A stretch of 64,000 nt of DNA, taken from contig JAUCEF010000005.1 of assembly GCA_033558025.1 (NCBI GenBank), forward strand, positions 6,944,001-7,008,000. The letters run 5' to 3'. The stretch comes from Phytophthora sp. 'mugwort' (taxonomy: Eukaryota; Oomycota; Peronosporomycetes; Peronosporales; Peronosporaceae). Position 1 is the first letter of the stretch. Each line of letters starts with the position of its first letter. Positions 53,523-61,900 of the stretch are shown one piece after another. The position numbers and the translations under genes were made by a program. The notes beneath the pieces were generated by a model. The model saw only the letters and a list, made by a program, of their open reading frames with translations. It did not search any database and was not told where the DNA came from.

Positions 53523-56061
53523 CGACCTCCCCACAGCCATACTACACGCCTTTATTCTGGCACCGCTGTCTCACATGTGGTCGTTACGTTCTTGAACGGA
53601 CAGAAGTTGATACGACTGGGAGGTACCACTAAATAGGTACCGAATTTCTATTGGAATCGTTTCTATTATAAAATACACTTCTTATTTAATGTAAGCTCAG
53701 TAGACATCGGATACAAACTAAAGACATATTCATAGAGACGCTATCCACTAGTGCGGAGAGGGAACAGACGCAGTGATAGCTTGATAGCTGTGGACATGAC
53801 TATCAGGTAGTGTAGAAACTATTTGTCGAGCGGATGGATGCTCCTCAACAGCAAAAAAAGGAATGAGCGTCAGGATGTATTTTTGTGCAAATTAGAAAAA
53901 GGTTTATTACGAGGATAGCAAGGGCTGTAAATAACTGGTGTACGTAACTTAACTACGTAAAACTTCGCAAGTGCTGGGTCGCACGAAACACCTTTACTGA
54001 AGACGAATCCAAGAAAACAGCACGACGGATCCAACTTAATGTCGGTAAAGGTAAAAGGTCCTAAACTACAAGTTAACCGCAGCGGTGTAAAGCGCGAGCG
54101 TCTTCATACTGCCATGCGGAAGCACACGCCTTAAACGCATTGCAATATATTTTTGCAGACGCTTATAATACGACTGAGCGAGAAAAATAGGTCAATCCAC
54201 CAAACAATAGAACACACCCTCGCTTGTTTCTCTCGAACTACCCCATGATGTACACCCGTCGTAAAAATCACCAGAATCTGGACAGCACTAAGTATGATTG
54301 CATACAATCTACTTGTGTTTTTACGAACTTCAGTAAATACTGTTCCGTACCGGAATAAGTGTTCAAAGTAGAATACTGTACCACTAAAAGTGGTACTAAC
54401 TTAAAATTCGTACCAATTTCTGGCAAACTGCGTGTTTACGTCACCATCGCCGCTTCAGAGAAGGCGACGGCAGGCCCTCCACTGCCCCGCGCTCGTTATT
54501 GAGGCCAAGTTGGAGCTGTTTCTCGGTAACGTCCAAGGGCGGACAAGCTCCATTTCAGCGTCACACACCGAGAAGGAGCCGCGTGCGGGAGATTCTTCTC
54601 CCGCACGGACTTGGTGCTTGGGCTGCATGTGACGCGGCAATCGAGTCAGAGACACGAAAGGGCGCGGGTAGCATACCAAACCAAGTTCAAAAGATGGGTC
54701 CCCGTGTCGCTCGCGCTCGTCTCAGAATTGCTTCAACTTGTTGTCAAAGCAGCGTGGAATGTCGTTCGCTTGTCGCCCCTGCTGACGTCTCCGTGTGGAT
54801 TTCTGGGTGGGGACTCGTCCGGCTCGTTGCCCGCTGGTACTCTCCACTCCCGAGTGAGCTGGCGATCGAGCTTCGACGGGTTGTTGTCGTTTCCGGACGA
54901 GCTCAATGAGTTTAAAACTGAAATTCCAGCATGCAGATGAACTGGCCGCGCTGTGCTATGGCCGACGGCCAGGCCGTCGCTCATTTGACTCGTGACGAAT
55001 CTGCGTCAAAAGGCTTGTAATGCTCTATAGGCGGTGCTGCAGACTGTGCCACCGGATTCTGGGTACATGGGTTGAGTGGGGACGTTATCGTCCTTATCAT
55101 GGCCTTGTGTCACTTGTTTCAACTGATACGCAGAGGTCGAGGAGGTCGACGCTGTGTTTGTTTTGCAGTTGTGCTATGACTAGGCTAGTCGAGCTCACGG
55201 GACAGCACGAGCTGTAGCTTGTGCAGGGAGGAACACTTCCGCAAGAAATCAATGTCGAGCAATTGCTGTAGTATTTCTCCTTCACCATGTATACTGAGCC
55301 ATCTGAAGCTTTGTTGCAGCCGAATTAAGTGTCCTCAACTCGTTTATGCACCCGTTGCCGGAACAAATCTCTACCGGAGCAAATACGAACACGAGTAGCT
55401 CTGTCCAGAGCTACTCGTGTTCGTATAGAGCCTCTGGCGCACGTACAGTCGGAAAGTATGTCGACAAGAAAACTTGTATTTACGCACACTCTGCTGGAGT
55501 GCCGCTAGAATCAAAGCTGCAAACGATACAGTCGTTCTCGGAGTTGTGTGTTATTGGGTGTTGCGTACTAGTCCAGTCGAATCTTGAACTGAGGGTCTCA
55601 ATCGCACTTGACGTCGCTTACTGTTCATGCTAGCACAATCTACTTGGGCGGTGCATAGAGGCTGCATTGTCGGTAAAAGATGAGATATACTCCATCGCCC
55701 GCGATATTAATGAAAAACCGATTACTGGATTTGTTCCATCGTCGCGACCATCGACTTCACTGAGGAGCTTCTTCACCTGCTTTCGGTTATAAAAATAACC
55801 CTCCTAAACTTCTCTGATTGCGCCGTAAGTAAGTTCATTTCGTCGATTCTAGGTTGTCTCAATGCCTTCACTTTAGGATGCTACGACAACACAAACCCAT
55901 TTTTTTGCCATTGAGTCTGATTGAACTTGGCCTCATGCCCAATACTTTGCAGAGCCGACAACTTTTCCACGTCAGAGAGTTTTAACCAACATGAGCATTA
56001 CTTCGAGATAGATTTTTGTTTTTTAATTAAATAGATCAATGAAACATGATGCTGCAGCAAA
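53523..56061. other. intergenic, no gene recognised
   Basis: A plus-strand frame at 54432-54940 is open but has no domain. An 11-bp-arm hairpin is at about 54574-54599 (CGTGCGGGAGA and complement). A poly-A-type stretch ends at about 56040. The longer palindrome at 55384 is listed separately. Confidence 0.5.
55384..55425. repeat. perfect palindrome, 20-bp arms, 2-bp loop
   Basis: TACGAACACGAGTAGCTCTG, then TC, then its exact reverse complement. It lies inside a short plus-strand frame with no recognised product. It would form a very stable hairpin in RNA. Confidence 0.97.
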
Positions 56062-58353
56062 CTACGCCAAGTCCCGAGCCAGTATGGTCTGCAACTTATA
56101 CAGGATCTCCGCTGCTGTCGGACGCATACGCGGATCTACCGCCACACAAGCACAACCTAATTCCATCATAGATCGAGGTCCTACTCGAGAAAATTCCACT
56201 GTTAGTGTCCCCATCGCCACCTTCTGCATCAAGACTGCACAGGCCATTTGGTTACTATTCCTTGCAGTTGCCATGGCCTCGGCATACGGTAAGGAGTGCA
56301 CATCCAATTCCGACAGCACAACACCAAAGGAGAAGATGTCGGCCTTGACATCGTATTTTTCCCCCATCATGACCTCGGGAGCCATCCACAACGAAGTGCC
56401 CACTCCAGCCGTCATGGTTCGGTCTAACCGCTCTCGAGAAACCCCAAAATCGGTAACTTTGGCTTCCATCGCTTGATTCAGGAGAACGTTGCGTGACTTG
56501 AGGTCACGATGAATAACTGATGGGGTCAACGAGTGCAGATACGTCAGTGCATGGCAAACATGTAGCGCTATGGTGACCTTCTCTCGGTCGAAACCCACTG
56601 GATGATGTGCTGCTTCGTAGTTACTCAGTAATGAGCGGAGGTCACCTCCATCCATGTACTCAAGCACCACACACACATCCGACAGTGAGTCCCACGCGAC
56701 ACCGACGAATGAAACGATGTGCGGGTGTTCCATCATTGCAGTCAGCTTAGCTTCAGTCAGGAACTCGTTCACTTGCTGCATCTCTCCACGCATTTGAGGT
56801 AGCAGCATCTTAACAGCCACCTGCTTTCGGTTGTACACTCCAAGGAAAACTTCGCCGTATGCGCCACGACTCAGCATTTGCTGCACTTCCACCTTGTCTC
56901 GCGGAATTCTCTTGGCAGTGATGATATCGTCATTCCACAGTCCACTTTGGCCACTCGACGCTCTTTGGAAACTTGCTTGTCTAGACGAGATGCTATCCGA
57001 ATATCTCGGATCGCTGTATCGTTGTTGACTGTGTCGCTGTTGGCTGCGTCTTTGACGGTTGATTGGAGATGTTTGTCCCCAGTACGGGCCACTACTACGT
57101 CCGCATCCAACAACGGGTTGGGGACTCTGCACAGCGCAGTCGTCGGACTGTCGTCGGCGAATGACAGTGCCGATAACGACAACAACAATGACAAGACTCC
57201 CCATTACGATGCCCACGATGGCTCCGGTCCCAATGTTAACTTTTGCCGTGGCTAACGTCGTGGGGATATCGCTGCCACTTGCACTTCCATCAGTCACAAC
57301 CTTTTCTTGAACGGATCCAGTGGCGCTGGAAGAGGCACTAGACGTATCCACCTCAGGAGCAGACGTTGTGATGCTAACGCGGGAAGTTCGCTCGGTAGAA
57401 CTGCTTCTGGAACTCCCAGAAGAAGTTTTAGAGTCACTTTCGAAGTTTGACCCTGTGCCAACGTTGTTGTTACTTGCAGCTGATGGTGTTGTCGTGCTGT
57501 CAAGAGCTTCAGTAGCATCGGTGTCTACTTCAGACGTGAAAGATCCTGTAGAACTGGAGCCACCAGTGGAGCTTGACGTGTCTTTGCTACTGCTTGTGGT
57601 GCTGATGGTTATTGTAGCATCTTCCCTGGCGGTCGACGTGTCCTCAACACTAGTTGCGGTATTATCGAGACTAGACGTGGACGTGTCTGCCATGTCACTT
57701 GTTGTCGACGTTGCAGCGATGTCCTGGCTGGAGCTTGTACCGTCGTTTGTCCCTGAGGAAGGGACGGCGAGATCGTCTAAGGTGGCGGAGTTAGCACCGC
57801 CGAATACCTCAAAAAGAGCTCGCTTGTTGTTATAGGCGGTGTACCATTTGTGTCCATCTGAATCACATGTGTGCTCTTCAACAATTGCTTTCGAAACGTA
57901 GATGGTAGATTGTATGTATTCTGCCGAGCATGAGTCTTCCGTAAAATACTTCATCGAGACCGATCCATTAATTTCATGGCTAGCAACCACGAACATCCTT
58001 GTATCAACATTCTTCACGCACTTGCTTGCTGGGTTAAAGACTTTTGCAGACTGGAAAGCCGAGCAAGTGTTGTCGCTGTATCTCTCTCGAATGATGTACG
58101 GGGCGCTGCCAAAGAGGTTTGCAACCTCATTGTGGTAGCTCGATTGCGAAGACCCGATAATCATCAAGCTGCCGCCGGTAGTTGAGGCCGTACACTCACC
58201 GACTGCACAGCTCGCAGTATGTCCAACTTCAACGAATGATGGTGGGCCATCACACATCGTACCGGGATAATCAGCTGTCAACGCCAACCTGCCCTCCTCT
58301 TGGGCAATGGTGGACACAAGTGTTACCAGAAAAAGCGCCACAATTCGTAGCAT
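56062..58353 (-). CDS. receptor-like TKL protein kinase with long Ser/Thr stalk
   Basis: 763 residues on the minus strand. The signal peptide (MLRIVALFLVTLVSTIAQ) leads to an ectodomain (about 20-180) of the same family as those at 12061 and 21907 (CDGPPSF, LFGSAPYI, DNTC, HTCDSDGHKWY), but with seven cysteines: the Cys of CTSDYK is Ser here. A stalk of about 170 residues rich in Ser, Thr and Asp follows (about 195-365), likely O-glycosylated. The membrane helix is at about 372-396 (GIVMGSLVIVVVVIGTVI, then RRRQ). The kinase domain is at about 480-763: SRGAYGEV, VAVK (K515), HRD (D617), DFG (D635), WMAPEVM. Catalytic residues are complete. An Inr-like motif lies at 58408-58424. The dynein gene is 620 bp upstream on the same strand. 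Confidence 0.94.
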   Translation of the reverse strand: MLRIVALFLVTLVSTIAQEEGRLALTADYPGTMCDGPPSFVEVGHTASCAVGECTASTTGGSLMIIGSSQSSYHNEVANLFGSAPYIIRERYSDNTCSAFQSAKVFNPASKCVKNVDTRMFVVASHEINGSVSMKYFTEDSCSAEYIQSTIYVSKAIVEEHTCDSDGHKWYTAYNNKRALFEVFGGANSATLDDLAVPSSGTNDGTSSSQDIAATSTTSDMADTSTSSLDNTATSVEDTSTAREDATITISTTSSSKDTSSSTGGSSSTGSFTSEVDTDATEALDSTTTPSAASNNNVGTGSNFESDSKTSSGSSRSSSTERTSRVSITTSAPEVDTSSASSSATGSVQEKVVTDGSASGSDIPTTLATAKVNIGTGAIVGIVMGSLVIVVVVIGTVIRRRQSDDCAVQSPQPVVGCGRSSGPYWGQTSPINRQRRSQQRHSQQRYSDPRYSDSISSRQASFQRASSGQSGLWNDDIITAKRIPRDKVEVQQMLSRGAYGEVFLGVYNRKQVAVKMLLPQMRGEMQQVNEFLTEAKLTAMMEHPHIVSFVGVAWDSLSDVCVVLEYMDGGDLRSLLSNYEAAHHPVGFDREKVTIALHVCHALTYLHSLTPSVIHRDLKSRNVLLNQAMEAKVTDFGVSRERLDRTMTAGVGTSLWMAPEVMMGEKYDVKADIFSFGVVLSELDVHSLPYAEAMATARNSNQMACAVLMQKVAMGTLTVEFSRVGPRSMMELGCACVAVDPRMRPTAAEILYKLQTILARDLA

Positions 58354-58407
58354 TTTTCAGTAGAAACGACGAGTTGCTTGATCTGGTCGAGGAATTGATG
58401 CAATGGC

Positions 58408-58424
58408 AAATCTTGAAGTGAAGC
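58408..58424 (-). promoter_or_regulatory. oomycete Inr-like element
   Basis: GCTTCACTTCAAGATTT on the minus strand resembles the oomycete initiator and lies about 60 nt upstream of the kinase ATG at 58353. Confidence 0.45.
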
Positions 58425-58973
58425 TAGTGACCAGCATCGATTAGGCCCTCAAGTGAAACTCCAGTGTGACGTTACGGTTAACAAGAGAGCTCTGAATGTA
58501 ATGCAGCGCTTGTTTTTGGGTCGCATTCTAGCACTGGAGATAACGTTCCGCTGCGCTAGCGATATACAGAGCTTGTCGTCTAGCCGCTGGCCTGTTCTGC
58601 AAGCTTTCTGAAAGCACCACGATGCGTGAATGTACTTGAAGTGTCGCGTCGTGACGTGAAACGTACAAATGGAATAGTTGAGTTCAAAACGAGCATGTGC
58701 TAATGTTTTCCATGAGTCGGTGATGCTACCGGACACGGACAGTAAAAAAACGCTCTGCTGGCCTCTTCACCGACATGAAAACATGTCAAAAGGTATGGAG
58801 TGAGTTGGCGACATCAACACGATCAAACGATTCAGTTGTAGCAAAAACACTAATTCAGCATCGTCAGTTGTTGCGCTTTGCTTCTTCTAACCTCCGGATT
58901 AGACTAAATCGCCTTCACTTTTAACACATGAGCCAAGTACGCAACGAGCATTGGGATCGTGCTACGATGAGAT

Positions 58974-61900
58974 TTACTCCAGCGTGTTACTACACACAAG
59001 CGCCGTGCCATTGAGAACGAAATAGTCTGGTTCACCTTGACACGGGAGGTCCATTACCAACACCAAATTCGTCGAAGTACCCGTCGTGGACAATGTACCC
59101 TTACGCAAGGCAGTACGATACATAGGACACGAGTACGTGCTCAGAGGGAATGGAGCTTGTATAGTTTCCATATTGGATCCAGCCAAGTCGAGAGAACTGT
59201 TACGGTAGGTACTTGTGCGTTGAAGCGACTGCATGGCTGCTGTTGCATCGCTGCTGACCATACTCCGTGTGGACATGGTAGAACCTACACCGTCGCTCGG
59301 GCTCAGCGCCTTCACTGAACCTGGCACACATGCTGAAGCGAGAGTCGAGTTTCGTTGAGCCAATACCTGGATAATTGGCATGTTCTGTCGCATAATGCCA
59401 GGCCGGGAGCTGCATAGACATCCCAGTTCGCTGCTCCATTGCGCACCTTCCAGTACAATGCCGGTCAAGTAAGCTCCATCCTCTAATTGTCCCTCTACTT
59501 CCTTGTCATCGCTCTGCTGCGGCTCGACAACCTCATCGGCAGATGTGACGATTAAAGACTCGACTTCGTTTAGCACTCGAAATTTAAAGTTTAAAAAGTG
59601 TATCGGGATCCCATATTTTCGAGCATATCGTTGGGAAATTGCGGTGAAAAGCCCCTGTGGGAATGATAATATTGATAACGGGAACACATTTCTCGATACC
59701 CGACCACGTTCGATCCAGCGGTGCAGAAAGTCGCAGCGATAGAGCACAGTTGTCACCCAGTGCGATAGAGCTTCTGACGTTGGCATCGAGTGCGTGCCAC
59801 TAATTATCCAGTCCGCAGGTACTTGTTGCAGCGTAATGCTATTAAGAGTTTGTTCGATAGTCACCGACATGACAACAATTCCTTGAATAGCATACTGTAA
59901 TTCCACGAGACTGGCATGGACATGTCGGACAAGCTTGTGACATGCAGTCACTTCCTGCTGTAGCACAACGTCGAGTGGGTCTTGCCTATTCTCACGAGTT
60001 CGCCGCATCAAAAAAGCTTCAGCATTGTCTAGAGTGGACTGCGATGGAAGTTTTTCTTGGATACCTTTGGAAAGCTCGAGGGCATTAAATTCCACGCGAG
60101 TAATACCAGATATAACGGCTGAGCTCTCGGACGTCCCATTCGATGACTCGTTAGCTAAACTGTCCGAAGTAGACAAATCTACTCCATTGGCTTGAGAAGG
60201 TTGTAGTTGCATGACTAATGATACAAAACGATTAGCTTGTTGTCGTTGATACAAAGCATGCGCGTTCGGATGCATTCCGAACACGTTAGGACTATCCATG
60301 TCTGTCAAACCATCGACAAAGCATACCATTTCGTCTTCAGTTTGAAATTCTGGAACGGCAAAACTGCCATCATTTGACGAGAAGATAGTGATATCTTGGG
60401 CGGAAGAACTTTTTGCCTTGATAAGGACGTTTGTCAAGCCTCTAATTGTCGACTCACTGGGACGAACGGAGCGAGGCCTCGGCTTGAAGCACGGTTCCGA
60501 GCAAAATCGCCTTAACACCGCCAGCAAACACCGCAGATCGAATTCGTCCGTGACACGGCCACCGTAATAGATCTCACCGGTTAGGAAGAGCAGTGCATCC
60601 CATGGTACCTCTTGTAGTTGAAGATGGTTAGTTGCTGATCTAAGCTCTCGAATGTTGCTGGTACTTGCTTCTATTTCATTACTGGATTCTGCCTTTGAAG
60701 AATTACTGATACTTTCCTTAGAAAACACCATATTCGCGGCAGCATCGAGAAGTCGACGTTGGAGAGTAACTACACTCACAAAGTCGGCATCACTGAAATC
60801 ATATTTAAGGTTCCAGCCCAGAGGTCCAAACTTCAAGCGCTCTCGCACCACTGCATGAAAAAAGCTCAGCCCAAACGCAAGACGAAGCTTCATCGCCAAA
60901 GTTGACGGCGATCCACGTGACAGGGAATTGCTGTCGTCTGCGTCCAGCTGTTTGATGAGCATCATCGAGCGCTGTAAGGTTGCTTTCACGCCCATTGGAG
61001 ACTCGGTCATAACTTTCACGCTGTTTTGAAGGACTGAAATCGGGAAGTAGGCGACTGGGAAGGATGCGAGGAAAATGCGGAAGTCTTCATGAATTCCTCC
61101 GCTTCGTGCCTCCTGTTTGATGCTGGAAAGCAGCGTCTGAAGCTTTGGTAGCCATGTTTTAGCTAAATGCACATTCTGGAGAACTAACCAGTAGCCTTGG
61201 GCCTTGCACTCTTCAACTTTTGCTTCTACGATCGGACCTTGACCTTGACCTAGCGAAATCACATGATACCTGTCCTCCCCGATACCTTTCTCACGGGCAT
61301 AACGTTCTAGGGGTGATATCGGATCTGTTCCTGGTGACAAGATAAACAAGCATGGCGTAGACTTGTCGATATCGCTGTATACGTCTTTCATCTCCACAGC
61401 CCTATTGGCATCCTCAAGGAACTCCGTGCCAAGAGTTTGTTCGATAAAGCACCTTACTGCCATCATAAATGTATCTTCGCGCAACCAGCGTACGATAACA
61501 AGTCGCATAAATCGAGGTAAAGATGTATCCCAATCTCCGGGGAGGCGAGCGAGGTATGGATTATCATACGCAACCCAAGTGCTCCAGGCAGCATTGTCAC
61601 GGTAATACGAATTCAACAGCTTCAAGAATACCTGGTGTCTTCGAGCAAGGGCATGAAAAACTCGATCAACCGCGTCAGTGCTATGCCTGAGCTCTCCACC
61701 GCTGTCGCCGTGAGGAGGACTCACAGAACCGCTTTCCCTTAAATTAGCTGCATCGGTTTCATTTGCGGTCGGTATATCAAAGGTTACTGCCGATTGATGC
61801 AGGAGAATGACATCGCGCTGACTCAGTTCATGCATATTAACCATGATCTTCAAGCAAATCACTAGAGCAAAGAGCAGTTTGTGTTCTTTGAAAAGTCCAC

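Noticed and set aside
54432..54940. Host gene between the pseudokinase and the third receptor kinase
   Set aside because: The frames are open but overlap in several phases with no domain, signal peptide or Inr; not enough to support a gene.
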